Source of the DNA: CAZQQU01 sp964595625
GTDB taxonomy: Bacteria > Bacteroidota > Bacteroidia > Flavobacteriales > Flavobacteriaceae
DNA length: 64,000 bases
Reading direction: 5' to 3'
NCBI GenBank assembly: GCA_964595625.1
Contig: CAZQQU010000005.1
Location: 1 to 64,000 of the forward strand
The position numbers and the translations under genes were made by a program. The notes under the pieces are model-generated. The model worked only from the letters and a program-made list of their open reading frames with translations. It was not told where the DNA came from and made no database searches. Shown here piece after piece: positions 9,303-18,252 of this stretch. Each line of letters begins with the position of its first letter. Positions within the stretch are counted from its first letter, which is position 1.

Positions 9303-10400
9303 TTAATGGTGTTCATGTTCTTCAGTTGCCATTCCAAAATAAAGGGCTGACAAAATGGTAAATATATAGGCCTGAATAGCGGTTACTACAATTTCAATAA
9401 TGGTGATAAATAAAGCAAATGCGACAGAAACTGGTGCAATTGCAATGGTATTAAAAATGAAAATCAAAGACATCAATGCCAAAATTATGATGTGTCCTGC
9501 CGTGATATTCGCAAAAAGACGAATCATAAGCGAGATGGGCTTGGTAAACATCCCCACTATTTCAATAGGCATTAAAAATATTTTCATAGGTACAGGCACA
9601 CCCGGCATCCAGAAAATGTGTTTCCAGTAGTCTTTGTTTCCGCTAAAGGTGGTAATAATAAAGGTAAACATCGCCAAGGTAAAGGTAAAGGCGATATTAC
9701 CCGTTAAGTTAGCTCCGTTGAGAATGGGAATCAAACCGAAAATATTGTTGATCCAGATAAAGAAAAACACCGTAAGTAGGTAAGGCATAAAACGTGCGTA
9801 TTTCTTCTCACCGATCATGGGTTTTGCGACCTCATCTCTGATAAAGACCACTAAGGGTTCTACAAAACTAGCAATCCCTTGGGGTATAAAATTTTGTGAT
9901 TTTTTATATTTACGAGCCGCAGTGATGAAGATTAAAAACAACACCAGCATGGACACCCACATCATAAACACGTTTTTGGTAACAGAAATATCCAAGGGTC
10001 TCTCCGCATTAGCAGGCTTCCCCTCTTCATTCAACACCAAGCTGGTTTCTCCTGGATTTAATTGATACACCTTCTCGTGGTAATTAACAAACTTGCCTCC
10101 GTTTTTTTCAACAACCACTTTTCCGTCGTAATCGTGATGAAAGGCGGAAGACATGAAGGTCGTTAAACCGTTGTCCGTCCATAAAATTACCGGGAGGGGT
10201 ATCGAATACTTTTTATCGCCAATATCAATGATGTGAAAACCGTACGCATCTTTTACGTGATGCATAATCATTCCCTTGGGATCAAACTTTTCTTGTTCTG
10301 GGGACTCAGAAGTAATTTCTTGAGCGGACACAAATAATGAAGTGCATAGAAATACTCCTAAAAAAACAGTTTTAATGGCGTTTAAAGTCATCGTTTTCAA
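9303..10400 (-). CDS. atpB: ATP synthase Fo a subunit
   Basis: Stator channel subunit. The 365-residue product is longer than the E. coli protein because of an extracytoplasmic N-terminal extension of about 110 residues after a predicted signal peptide ending near FVSAQ, a form usual in Bacteroidota. Membrane helices follow from about residue 145. The essential arginine lies in LMIRLFANITAGH. The C-terminus is His-rich (EEHEHH). It is first in atpBEFHAG and has its own promoter at 10432. Confidence 0.97.
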   Translation of the reverse strand: MKTMTLNAIKTVFLGVFLCTSLFVSAQEITSESPEQEKFDPKGMIMHHVKDAYGFHIIDIGDKKYSIPLPVILWTDNGLTTFMSSAFHHDYDGKVVVEKNGGKFVNYHEKVYQLNPGETSLVLNEEGKPANAERPLDISVTKNVFMMWVSMLVLFLIFITAARKYKKSQNFIPQGIASFVEPLVVFIRDEVAKPMIGEKKYARFMPYLLTVFFFIWINNIFGLIPILNGANLTGNIAFTFTLAMFTFIITTFSGNKDYWKHIFWMPGVPVPMKIFLMPIEIVGMFTKPISLMIRLFANITAGHIIILALMSLIFIFNTIAIAPVSVAFALFITIIEIVVTAIQAYIFTILSALYFGMATEEHEHH

Positions 10401-10431
10401 TAAGATAAAACCTTGTTCTTGAAATTTGGTG

Positions 10432-10439
10432 CAAAAGTA
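10432..10439 (-). promoter_or_regulatory. Promoter of the atpBEFHAG operon
   Basis: The reverse strand has -7 TACTTTTG (TAnnTTTG) at 10432-10439 and a -33 TTG at 10459-10461 with a 19-base spacer. The atpB ATG is about 30 bases downstream. This suggests the structural subunits can be transcribed apart from the upstream sprE-bactofilin-atpZ genes. Confidence 0.6.
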
Positions 10440-10500
10440 CTAATTGCCACTGAAATATCAAACACAATAACAAGATATTTTCCCTAAAAAATATTGGTTT

Positions 10501-10908
10501 TTATTCTTTTACTTTCCTTAGTAAAAAGGTATTGATACTAAAAATTTCAAAGGCTAAAAAGAGAAAATAGGGTATAAAAAAGTTGAGGGCTTCCAAGGTT
10601 TTAGTATCCGATTTTTTAAGAAATAAGGGAAGTAAAAACACCAAAGCTAAAACCATTTTGATTAAAGTCCCTACCATAAACCAACCAAAAATAGGTTTCT
10701 GCCGCATCGAGTGTTGGTAATTACAAAGGGTAAACAAGACCAATAGGGTCACTGCGTGAAAGACATACACATTCCAGAGAGGTATCAAAAGCGAGGTAGT
10801 CTCAAAAAATTGATTTAAGATATAGCTGTGTATTCCGTAGAATATCAGGGAAATACCAATAACACAAACAGTAAAAACAAGTTGGAGGTTAGTAAACGAA
10901 CGTTTCAA
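10501..10908 (-). CDS. DUF6168-like four-helix membrane protein
   Basis: A 135-residue protein with four evenly spaced hydrophobic segments, at roughly 9-30, 42-62, 73-96 and 107-127. It resembles the DUF6168 proteins found beside the Fo genes in Flavobacteriaceae. By position, overlapping AtpZ by 4 bases and preceding atpB, it may assist Fo assembly in the way AtpI does. This is inference from context; no catalytic residues are evident. Confidence 0.6.
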   Translation of the reverse strand: MKRSFTNLQLVFTVCVIGISLIFYGIHSYILNQFFETTSLLIPLWNVYVFHAVTLLVLFTLCNYQHSMRQKPIFGWFMVGTLIKMVLALVFLLPLFLKKSDTKTLEALNFFIPYFLFLAFEIFSINTFLLRKVKE

Positions 10909-11201
10909 GGATTTCTATCTTTTTTTTTGGCGTGGGAAGTTATTTGTCGAATAGCAAAATACATAGCAATAAGCACAGCGACTAATGTAATAAAGGTAGT
11001 AAACCAAGGTTTTGAGGTTTCCAGATAGTTATCTAACCGGACCCCGACAAAAGCTCCTAATCCAATAATGGCTATCATCTGAAAAGCAATTCCAGAATAG
11101 ACAGCGTAATCTTTAAAGGGCTTGCTCTTTGTTTTTTTCGCTTCTTTCGGATCTTTCAAAAAGGTGATTTTGGGACTTGATATCTTTTTCAGGCGAAGCA
11201 T
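10905..11201 (-). CDS. AtpZ/AtpI-family ATP synthase accessory protein
   Basis: Small membrane protein with two helices (about residues 35-53 and 65-83). The first carries the AtpZ-like pattern YSGIAFQMIAIIGLGAFVGVRLD. The family is thought to help c-ring assembly or ion handling for F1Fo. The annotated ATG overlaps the end of the bactofilin gene by 89 bases in another frame, which is long. A TTG at residue 15 (about 11157-11159) would shorten the overlap, so the exact start is uncertain. It overlaps the DUF6168 gene by 4 bases, indicating translational coupling. Confidence 0.75.
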   Translation of the reverse strand: MLRLKKISSPKITFLKDPKEAKKTKSKPFKDYAVYSGIAFQMIAIIGLGAFVGVRLDNYLETSKPWFTTFITLVAVLIAMYFAIRQITSHAKKKDRNP

Positions 11202-11574
11202 TAATGGGCTTTACAGTGCCTTTCATGACACAGGTGGCATTGAACGTTGCTCCGGGCTCTACTGCTAGTTTACCGGCCACTACGTCACCGTCTACTAAGG
11301 CAGTGGACTTTAAGGTGAGCACATCCGAAATATGAATTTTACCGTAAAATTTACCTTCTATATCAGCATTTTCACAGCTCAAAGTACCTTTAATCACACC
11401 TTTGGGACCAATCACTACTTTAGAAGGCGATTTTACATTTCCTTCGATGATACCGTCCACTCGTAAACCCGATTGAGCTGTAAAATCACCCGTAATGGCA
11501 GTTCCTTCCGTAATACGATTTTGTTGATTTCCGATGACTCCTCCAGAGTTTTTATTTTTTTTATCTGAAAACAT
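11113..11574 (-). CDS. Bactofilin-family polymer-forming cytoskeletal protein
   Basis: A 153-residue bactofilin. The central segment (about 20-125) is the right-handed beta-helix built from short repeats such as ITGDFTAQSGLRVDGIIEGNV, VVIGPKGVIKGTLSCENADIEGKF and VLTLKSTALVDGDVVAG, flanked by disordered charged tails. Bactofilins assemble into nucleotide-independent filaments used in cell shape and localisation. It starts 2 bases after the SprE-like gene stop and overlaps atpZ, so envelope and cytoskeletal genes are coupled to ATP synthase accessory genes. Confidence 0.88.
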   Translation of the reverse strand: MFSDKKNKNSGGVIGNQQNRITEGTAITGDFTAQSGLRVDGIIEGNVKSPSKVVIGPKGVIKGTLSCENADIEGKFYGKIHISDVLTLKSTALVDGDVVAGKLAVEPGATFNATCVMKGTVKPINASPEKDIKSQNHLFERSERSEKNKEQAL

Positions 11575-11576
11575 AA

Positions 11577-14150
11577 CTACTTGATTTTTTCGTTATACAA
11601 ATCTATATTCTTATGTATCTGAACAATACTATAATTTTCTGAAGAAATTTCAAAGGAAGGTAAATTCAGCTTGTAATCTTTGTGGTTTTTAATCATTTCT
11701 GCGAAGCCTTTAGCACCTTCACGACTATACATACCGTGAACTACCAAAAAGGTTTTATCTGCGGTGTAATAATCTAACGAGGTACTTAAATAGTCGTATT
11801 TTAAGGTATCAATAGCCTGATCAATTGTTTCTTTTGTCTTAATTAGATTTTCTGTATCCACACTATCAAATTCATACACTAATTTCCAACGCTTGGAATC
11901 TTCATTTTCAGCAAAATTGAAATTCTCAAATTGCTTGAGTGTAGTATTGTGAATTTCCATAGCTTTTTTACCTTCTTCACTATTGGGATAATTCAAAGCA
12001 ACGTAATTTAGGGCTTTTTTGTAGGCTTCAAACCCATCCTGTCGGCCGATGGCAGTGGCCTTAAGCATTTCAAATTTTGGCACGATAGGTTCGCCGGTAA
12101 AAGCAAAAATATATTGATCGGCTTGCTGAATAACTTCCGCGTATTGCTGGGCTTCAAACTGTTGGTATAATTGGTAATATTTATACTCCGGACTGGATTC
12201 GTCTGAGGCTAATATAGCTTCAGGATTTCGGATAATCTCTGCATAGCGAGTGTCCGCATGTTGTGCTAATATATCATTTCGATAATACTGCTCTTTTTCC
12301 CCGTTTTCTAGAAGTCCATATATTTTGTACAAATGATATTTAGCAGGTACAACTAAACGTTCCTCCGGTTGGAAAGTCAGTAGCTTTTCAAGTCGATCGG
12401 CACCCAACTGGTATTCCTTAAATTTTTCCTTATATATCAAGCCCAACTGATAATAGGCCATATCTCGATCGGTTTTAAGGCTATCAATCACGGCCGGATC
12501 AGAAGGTATTTGAGCCAAGTAGGTTTGAGGATCAAATCGGGGATCCTCCGAAATGCTTTTTTTAGTAGTGATTCCCTGATCACTTTGAGAATCTGCTGAG
12601 TCGGCCATTTCGATTTGACTCATTCCTTTATTACTCAATCGCCAATAATCTTCGAGTTTTCGGTCTCCCCACTGCCGTCTAAAATCTTGTTTACCAAAAC
12701 TTACGGCAGTGTTGTTATAAAAGTAAAACACTCCGTCTTCAGTGGATTGGGTTTGATTTTGGTTACCAAAAAACTCATTATTAACAAAGTCAGCCGTTTG
12801 TTGTTTTTTTGCTAAAGCAATCGAATCGGCAATGGCTTTGTCTCGTAAAGCATTGGTGATTTCGGTAAAATACGCCAATCGTTCTCCTTCTGACATCTGA
12901 ACCAATCGAAGAATGCTGTCATTAACCTGAGCGATTTCTTCATAATGAATTACATCAACTAGATTGTCTCTTTTCTTTTTAATTTGCCGGTATTCTCTTG
13001 ATATTTCAGGCATATAAACCAAAGTCGAATCGTAGTATTGTCCCGCGACGCGATATTTGGCTTGATCAAAAGACATATCTCCTAAGGTACTGTAATTCAG
13101 TGCTTGTAGCTTATTATTTCGAGTAAATAATCGCAATGATTTATTAAAATGGGCCACCGAATTATCGATATCACCAACCTCTTTGTAATGCATTCCCAAT
13201 TGGTGGTGAATAATATCTAAAAAAGGTCTGTTTTCCCGGTCTTCAGCCAAATTGAGCAAATGCTCACACAACAGGTGTTCACCACCATCCTGAGCATTTT
13301 CGTAGTCAAAATTCCGAGCCTTTTCGATATGGGCATTTATCAGGTATTCTCGAGGAATTTTCCGATTCATGGCAATAACTTCATCAAATGCCATTTGAGC
13401 ACTATCCCGAAGCTGCAAGCGATTGTACACTTGCCCTTTAACAAAAAGATACCGCCCTTTCAACTCGTTGTCTTTAGTATATTGAGCCGCATTTTTGATA
13501 TGCACTAACGAACTGTCTAAGGATTCTAACTGAATGTAAGCTTGCGCTAGCATAGCCGAAGCATCGGCAAAGTCTTCTTCCGAAATCTTGGTACGGTCTT
13601 CAAAAAGCTCTTTGAGGTTTTTGATAGCCAATTCTTCGTTTTTGAGTCGGATATTCGTCTTCTCCCGCCATATTTTAGCCGCATTTACATTGTTGCTGGT
13701 GGGATAACGGTGTAAGATAAAATTGAAAGCCTCAATAGCCGGTATAAACCGGGCTTCGTAGTATCGAGCCTTGCCCAACATCATATATGCTTCGTCTATT
13801 TGAGGATTGTGTTCTTTCCCATTGATAAAAATGGAGTGTTTTTGAATGGCTTTAACCGCTTTTTGTTCGGCTCTCTCAAAGTCTGAATTTCTTTGTTGAC
13901 TAAGTCCCTGTGATTCATCCGGCAACTTAATACGCTCTAGGTGAAGAATTTCAAAAAAATCGTCGTTATAATTCTGTGCCAAGTTCTGATTGCCTTGGTA
14001 CAAAGCCAACTCTCCATTGTACAAAATATTGTATTCGGTGGCAATAGCCCGATAGTTTCGGGTCATAAACGTACTCTTTTTCCTAGAACAGGAAGAAGCA
14101 ATCAGTAAAAAAACTACCAATAAAACTAAAAGTCTCATACAATTCATCAA
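11577..14150 (-). CDS. sprE: SprE/PorW-like tetratricopeptide lipoprotein of gliding motility and type IX secretion
   Basis: An 857-residue lipoprotein. The signal peptide ends in a lipobox LIASSC with Cys21 if the first ATG is used; ATG codons at residues 2 and 5 are also possible starts. The mature start (FMTRNYRAIATEYNILYNGE and the following YNDDFFEILHLE) resembles SprE of Flavobacterium johnsoniae and PorW of Porphyromonas, which are periplasmic T9SS parts. Helical TPR-like repeats fill most of the rest. F. johnsoniae mutants in sprE lose T9SS secretion and spreading. The gene heads the unit with bactofilin and AtpZ. Family assignment is good; the symbol is by resemblance. Confidence 0.78.
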   Translation of the reverse strand: MMNCMRLLVLLVVFLLIASSCSRKKSTFMTRNYRAIATEYNILYNGELALYQGNQNLAQNYNDDFFEILHLERIKLPDESQGLSQQRNSDFERAEQKAVKAIQKHSIFINGKEHNPQIDEAYMMLGKARYYEARFIPAIEAFNFILHRYPTSNNVNAAKIWREKTNIRLKNEELAIKNLKELFEDRTKISEEDFADASAMLAQAYIQLESLDSSLVHIKNAAQYTKDNELKGRYLFVKGQVYNRLQLRDSAQMAFDEVIAMNRKIPREYLINAHIEKARNFDYENAQDGGEHLLCEHLLNLAEDRENRPFLDIIHHQLGMHYKEVGDIDNSVAHFNKSLRLFTRNNKLQALNYSTLGDMSFDQAKYRVAGQYYDSTLVYMPEISREYRQIKKKRDNLVDVIHYEEIAQVNDSILRLVQMSEGERLAYFTEITNALRDKAIADSIALAKKQQTADFVNNEFFGNQNQTQSTEDGVFYFYNNTAVSFGKQDFRRQWGDRKLEDYWRLSNKGMSQIEMADSADSQSDQGITTKKSISEDPRFDPQTYLAQIPSDPAVIDSLKTDRDMAYYQLGLIYKEKFKEYQLGADRLEKLLTFQPEERLVVPAKYHLYKIYGLLENGEKEQYYRNDILAQHADTRYAEIIRNPEAILASDESSPEYKYYQLYQQFEAQQYAEVIQQADQYIFAFTGEPIVPKFEMLKATAIGRQDGFEAYKKALNYVALNYPNSEEGKKAMEIHNTTLKQFENFNFAENEDSKRWKLVYEFDSVDTENLIKTKETIDQAIDTLKYDYLSTSLDYYTADKTFLVVHGMYSREGAKGFAEMIKNHKDYKLNLPSFEISSENYSIVQIHKNIDLYNEKIK

Positions 14151-14326
14151 AACTCAAAAGGGGTTTGTTTTACCATAACTAAAAACCAAAATTTTTAGTA
14201 TCTTACTAATACGCAATTTTTTGCAAGGTGTAAAAATACATTTGTTTTTTTAAATAGCAGTCATCTTCCCCAAAAAATTACTGTCGAAAGCCCCTTTTAT
14301 TCCTTTCGCAATACCAATTAAGATTG

Positions 14327-14334
14327 TATTTTTG
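14327..14334 (+). promoter_or_regulatory. -7 element for the PaaE-like reductase gene
   Basis: TATTTTTG, matching TAnnTTTG, lies 16 bases upstream of ATG 14351. It overlaps a TTG-initiated extension of the reading frame, which is therefore rejected as the start. Confidence 0.6.
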
Positions 14335-14350
14335 CACAAATTTTTTAAAA

Positions 14351-15406
14351 ATGGCGAAATCGCATTTACTTACTATTAATTCTATTATTCGAGAAACTCC
14401 GGAAGCCGTATCCTTGCATTTTGCCCTACCTGAATCGCTACATTCGGAGTTTACCTTTACTGCCGGTCAGTACCTCACCTTAGAAGCAGACATCGATGGG
14501 ACGCCTGTTAGACGTTCCTATTCGCTGTGTTCTACTCCCTATAGTGGCACTTTAGCCGTGGTTGTTAAAGAAGTTGTTGACGGTTATTTTTCAAAGTTCG
14601 CCAACCGGCAATTGCAAGTAGGAGACAGTTTGCGAGTGTTCCCACCTGAAGGCCGATTTACCTTTGTTCCCGATGCCTATAAAACGGCTCAATATGTAGG
14701 AATTGTCGCCGGGAGTGGTATAACACCGGTTTTCTCAATTATCCAATCGGTGTTGGAAAAAGAACCCAATAGTCAGTTTTTGTTGATTTACGGAAACAAA
14801 TCACCTGAAGAAACCATCTTTTACAAGTCGTTAGAACAGTTAAAAAACACCTACCCCAACCGACTGTTTGTGGAGTATGTTTTTAGCCGGGTGAACGAGC
14901 CTCAGGCGCAGTTTGGTCGGATTGATGCTTCGATTATAAATTATTTTGTTAAAAACAAATACCGAGATTTTAAGGCGGAACGCTATTTTGTTTGTGGACC
15001 GGAAGGATTGCTCCTGACTGTTGAAAACACCTTATCAAATCACGGCATCTCCAAGGACCAAATCTCACATGAATTATTCAGCACCATCGATCAGGGCAGC
15101 CCGATAGCAACCGTGAAATCGGGAGACAGCACCCGTATCACCATCCTATTAGATGATGAAGAAACTACTTTTGAGATGTCGCGGTCGCAAGTAGTCTTAG
15201 ATGCTGCTTTAGACCAAGGCATTGATCCGCCGTATTCTTGCCAGGGTGGTATATGTAGTTCGTGTATTGCTCGAGTGGTTGTCGGTCAAGCCGAAATGCG
15301 TAAAAACCAAATACTCACCGATGGAGAGGTCGCCGAAGGATTGATACTCACTTGCCAAGCCCAACCCACTACGGACGTATTAAAAGTAGATTACGACGAT
15401 ATTTAA
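14351..15406 (+). CDS. FAD/2Fe-2S ferredoxin reductase, PaaE-like
   Basis: Electron-transfer flavoprotein of 351 residues with three modules. These are an FAD-binding barrel with RRSYSLCS near residues 54-61, an NAD(P)-binding domain with GSGITPVFSI near 121-130, and a C-terminal plant-type 2Fe-2S ferredoxin with Cys297, Cys302, Cys305 and Cys335 (C-x4-C-x2-C-x29-C). This architecture matches PaaE, the reductase of phenylacetyl-CoA epoxidase, but no other paa genes are here. It may serve another oxygenase or desaturase. It is a monocistronic gene converging with the GT9 gene. Confidence 0.87.
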   Translation: MAKSHLLTINSIIRETPEAVSLHFALPESLHSEFTFTAGQYLTLEADIDGTPVRRSYSLCSTPYSGTLAVVVKEVVDGYFSKFANRQLQVGDSLRVFPPEGRFTFVPDAYKTAQYVGIVAGSGITPVFSIIQSVLEKEPNSQFLLIYGNKSPEETIFYKSLEQLKNTYPNRLFVEYVFSRVNEPQAQFGRIDASIINYFVKNKYRDFKAERYFVCGPEGLLLTVENTLSNHGISKDQISHELFSTIDQGSPIATVKSGDSTRITILLDDEETTFEMSRSQVVLDAALDQGIDPPYSCQGGICSSCIARVVVGQAEMRKNQILTDGEVAEGLILTCQAQPTTDVLKVDYDDI

Positions 15407-15421
15407 GCCCGTCTGCATCAA

Positions 15422-16477
15422 TCATTTTGGCGCAGTAACTACCTGAAGTACTTTCTGTACCACCGATTCTACCGCAATGGTGCGCATAGCTGATTCATAA
15501 CCGGTAGGAAATTTATTTCCATAGACCGAAGTAGGAATGTACGGGTACGCTTCTCGGTCGGCCAGCAAGGCATTGTCTAAAGGTTGGTTATGAGGGTAAA
15601 AGCCTGCAAACGGGTGAGTGACGCCCCAAAGGGTTATGGTAGGCACTCCGTAAATAGCTGCTAAATGGGCATTACCACTATCCATGGCCAGCATGGCATC
15701 TAAGTGAGATATAACAGCAAGTTCATCTGCAAAAGAAAGTCTTCCGGCTACGTTGATCGTCGTAGTATATTTATTTGCCCAGTTTTGTAAAACGGCCACT
15801 TCCTGAGCTCCTCCCCCAAAAAACAACAATTGTATCTGAGGGTGTTGGTGTAATTGCTGAACCACTTCTTCCATCAAATCCAACGGATACATTTTACCGG
15901 AATGCGCCGCAAAAGGAGCCATGCCCACTATTTTTTTAGCCGGTAAAATCTCGGGTTGAATTAAGGTGGGCAACTCTTTTTTCGTCGGGAAAACCGGTTG
16001 TTGCAACGATATGGGGAAACCCAACTTTTGAAACACCTCAACATAGCGTTCCAAGGTCGTTTTTAACGGAAAAATTTCTTTTTGAGCCCATCGGGTCAAG
16101 GTTTTCTTTTCTTTCCGGCCTTTGTCGATATACCGAACGCCCCCTTTCGGGCAGCGAATTAATTTACGAAGTATTTGACTGCGCAGCACGTTGTGTACAT
16201 CCGCTATATGCGTGATTTGGAGTTGAGATAGCTCGGAAGCCAATCGAAACAACCCAAATAATCCCCGATGTTTACCTTGTACATCGGCTTCAAAAAATTG
16301 CACTTGGGGGAACTCTTCAAATAAGGGTCGAAAAAAATTTCGCGAAAGCACAGTGATTTTTACTTCCGGATAATTAGCCACTAAGGCCCGCAATACCGGT
16401 ACCATCATAGCTACATCGCCTAGCGCAGACAAGCGTATCACTAACAGGTGCGGCGATGTAGGCGAAACCCGAGTCAT
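15422..16477 (-). CDS. Glycosyltransferase family 9 (lipopolysaccharide heptosyltransferase-like)
   Basis: GT-B fold enzyme of 351 residues, probably transferring heptose or another sugar from a nucleotide donor to the lipid A core. Visible features are the N-terminal LLVIRLSALGDVAMMVPVLR motif and the C-terminal donor site containing AMDSGNAHLAAIYGVPTITLWG, both typical of GT9. It begins 9 bases after the DUF4254 gene stop, so the two are probably cotranscribed. The exact sugar cannot be assigned. Confidence 0.88.
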   Translation of the reverse strand: MTRVSPTSPHLLVIRLSALGDVAMMVPVLRALVANYPEVKITVLSRNFFRPLFEEFPQVQFFEADVQGKHRGLFGLFRLASELSQLQITHIADVHNVLRSQILRKLIRCPKGGVRYIDKGRKEKKTLTRWAQKEIFPLKTTLERYVEVFQKLGFPISLQQPVFPTKKELPTLIQPEILPAKKIVGMAPFAAHSGKMYPLDLMEEVVQQLHQHPQIQLLFFGGGAQEVAVLQNWANKYTTTINVAGRLSFADELAVISHLDAMLAMDSGNAHLAAIYGVPTITLWGVTHPFAGFYPHNQPLDNALLADREAYPYIPTSVYGNKFPTGYESAMRTIAVESVVQKVLQVVTAPK

Positions 16478-16486
16478 CCAAAAGTA

Positions 16487-17107
16487 TTATTTTCTTTCCC
16501 GCAGTACCGGGTTAAGTTCCTGGTCGTTATACATTTTCATCTGCTTATACACCTTCATATATTTATCACCGTTTTGGATATCTTCGAGCAGTCGATCAAT
16601 GGCACTGGACAAATCCCGTTGTTGCTCACGTAAAACATCCAGTTTCTCTTGGCATTTTTGTCGGTGTTCGGGTGTAGCATCCGGGCGAATGCTTTCTTGA
16701 TGCATATGGTAAATTTTGAGCGCTAATATCGATAAGCGATCGATAGCCCAAGCTGGACTTTCCGTATTGATAACGGCATCAAATTTAGGAGTGATATTTT
16801 TGTAAGTTTCTAAAAAATAACTATCTATAAACTCAACCATATCGGTACGATCTTGGTTGGATGCATCGATTTTTCGCTTGAGATCCAAGGCTTGAACCGG
16901 GTCTATTTGCGGATCCCGGATAATATCTTCATAATGCCATTGAACGGTGTCTATCCAGCATTTTCGATAGAGTAAGTGCGCCAAAATATCGTCTTGTGCG
17001 GAATAGCGATTTTCAAAAGGTTGGTACACATCATCCAACAAATGATAGGTTTCGATTACTTCGTTAAAAATAGCATTGGCTTTTTGTGAAAACATACTAG
17101 TTGACAT
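16487..17107 (-). CDS. DUF4254 domain protein
   Basis: A 206-residue, mostly helical, cytosolic-looking protein matching the DUF4254 pattern (YRKCWIDTVQWHYEDIIRDP, IDASNQDRTDMVEFID). No enzymatic motif is evident. In Bacteroidota this family sits next to GT9 heptosyltransferase genes, as here, so a role in lipopolysaccharide core synthesis is a contextual guess. Confidence 0.8.
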   Translation of the reverse strand: MSTSMFSQKANAIFNEVIETYHLLDDVYQPFENRYSAQDDILAHLLYRKCWIDTVQWHYEDIIRDPQIDPVQALDLKRKIDASNQDRTDMVEFIDSYFLETYKNITPKFDAVINTESPAWAIDRLSILALKIYHMHQESIRPDATPEHRQKCQEKLDVLREQQRDLSSAIDRLLEDIQNGDKYMKVYKQMKMYNDQELNPVLRERK

Positions 17108-17167
17108 TTAAAAATTAATAGCTGCCTTTGACCCGATCTGTAATTTTTGATTCGATTCCGAATAAAA

Positions 17168-18097
17168 TCATCCTCTAATAAAAGGCATTAGCAATGGCAA
17201 AATTAACAATATCCAAAGGATTATTTCTTTAAAAACAAAATCTTTGGCAAAGGAGAGGTAATTTCCAAATAAAACGGCAAAGGGAAAAACGACAAATAGT
17301 AATTCGGAGCCGTTCTTGATATCTACCAAGGCCACTATGGCAAAGGAAACCAACAATACCATCAGCATCAAAACCGTAACCTGCCTGCTTTTTAATTTTT
17401 TTTGTTTCCAATAAAGCACCAAATCCACAATACACCAAAGCAATAACGCTCCGTAAATCGACAGCGGTATCAGTATATAAAAATGATGGTAAATGGCAAA
17501 ATCAAAAGCGGGAGAACGCACCCAATCCAAGGGCGTATAAAATGCATTTTGAAACAAAAGTGTAAAAATATTGGCAAAGATAATGACGGTTGCCATCCCT
17601 AAAAATGGTAAAAACCAATGGCGGTAATTTTCTCTACAAAAAATAAAAATTGCGAGGTAGAGTACGACAAAAAACAAGGCCGACCAAAAATAAAAACAAG
17701 AAGCTAATGAAATCCACAGAGCGGCATCGAATATTTTTTTTTGGAGCTCTTTCCCGGTACGCAAACTGATGATCCGGCGCATGGCCAATAGAACGAAAAA
17801 CAACCCCAGCAAGGTTTTTTCGTATAAAAAAGTTTCGGGCAGGGTGACTGTAAACAAGGCGTACAATAGCATTTTATAACTATTGTTTTTGGACAGGTCG
17901 TTTTTTCGCCCAATAAAATCCAACACCAAAAGGACAAATAAATACAAACCCAGATGACCCAACGAGAGCACAAAGCTTCCTAGTGAATCCGGAAAAGGAG
18001 CCACCATCCAGGCGTAATACCCAAAAAATACCGCCATAAACACAGCGGTAGCCAGATAGAGTACCGGTTTAGTTTGGTTAAATAATCTGGCTATCAT
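17168..18097 (-). CDS. DUF6427 integral membrane protein
   Basis: A 309-residue polytopic protein with about eight to ten hydrophobic helices and a recognisable cytosolic segment LAMRRIISLRTGKELQKKIF. It fits DUF6427 proteins of Flavobacteriaceae, whose function is unknown. It is followed by DUF4254 and GT9 on the same strand. Upstream, between its ATG and the nearest good promoter (18833), lies a single-gene cassette with a structured repeat, so its transcription may depend on read-through. Confidence 0.7.
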   Translation of the reverse strand: MIARLFNQTKPVLYLATAVFMAVFFGYYAWMVAPFPDSLGSFVLSLGHLGLYLFVLLVLDFIGRKNDLSKNNSYKMLLYALFTVTLPETFLYEKTLLGLFFVLLAMRRIISLRTGKELQKKIFDAALWISLASCFYFWSALFFVVLYLAIFIFCRENYRHWFLPFLGMATVIIFANIFTLLFQNAFYTPLDWVRSPAFDFAIYHHFYILIPLSIYGALLLWCIVDLVLYWKQKKLKSRQVTVLMLMVLLVSFAIVALVDIKNGSELLFVVFPFAVLFGNYLSFAKDFVFKEIILWILLILPLLMPFIRG

Positions 18098-18119
18098 AGA
18101 CGTTTCTTAAATCGTGTTT

Positions 18120-18229
18120 GGCTATGGTTTCGTTGCGTGAAAATCCGCGAGGATTTTCCGCCGTAAACCGAAGATAGCAAATTTGCGAGGACTTTCCGAG
18201 AGGAAAGTCAGAAGCAATGAACTATAGCC
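18120..18229. repeat. 110-bp highly structured repeat with two hairpins inside a closing stem
   Basis: The ends GGCTATGGTTTCGTTGC (18120-18136) and GCAATGAACTATAGCC (18214-18229) form an imperfect closing stem. Inside are a perfect 8-bp hairpin GAAAATCC/GGATTTTC with loop GCGA (18139-18158), the 10-bp palindrome GCAAATTTGC (18177-18186), and a perfect 8-bp hairpin GACTTTCC/GGAAAGTC with loop GAGA (18190-18209). Both loops are GNRA tetraloops if transcribed from the + strand. It could be a recombination site, a dispersed repeat or a structured RNA. Confidence 0.7.
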
Positions 18230-18231
18230 GG

Positions 18232-18242
18232 TGTTACCACAC
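18232..18242 (+). repeat. Left arm of the 11-bp inverted repeat around the cassette gene
   Basis: TGTTACCACAC, 10 bases beyond the stop codon of the cassette gene, is the exact reverse complement of 18787-18797. Beyond the 11 bp the two arms remain only partly similar. Confidence 0.7.
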
Positions 18243-18252
18243 GTTTTTTTAA

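Noticed and set aside
5382..10400. Loss of ATP synthase beta and epsilon as a defect
   Set aside because: Split atp operons are common in Bacteroidota; the genes are expected elsewhere in the genome.
14178..14199. 8-bp inverted repeat ACTAAAAA/TTTTTAGT upstream of the sprE-like gene
   Set aside because: Very AT-rich and not placed like a terminator or operator; likely chance.
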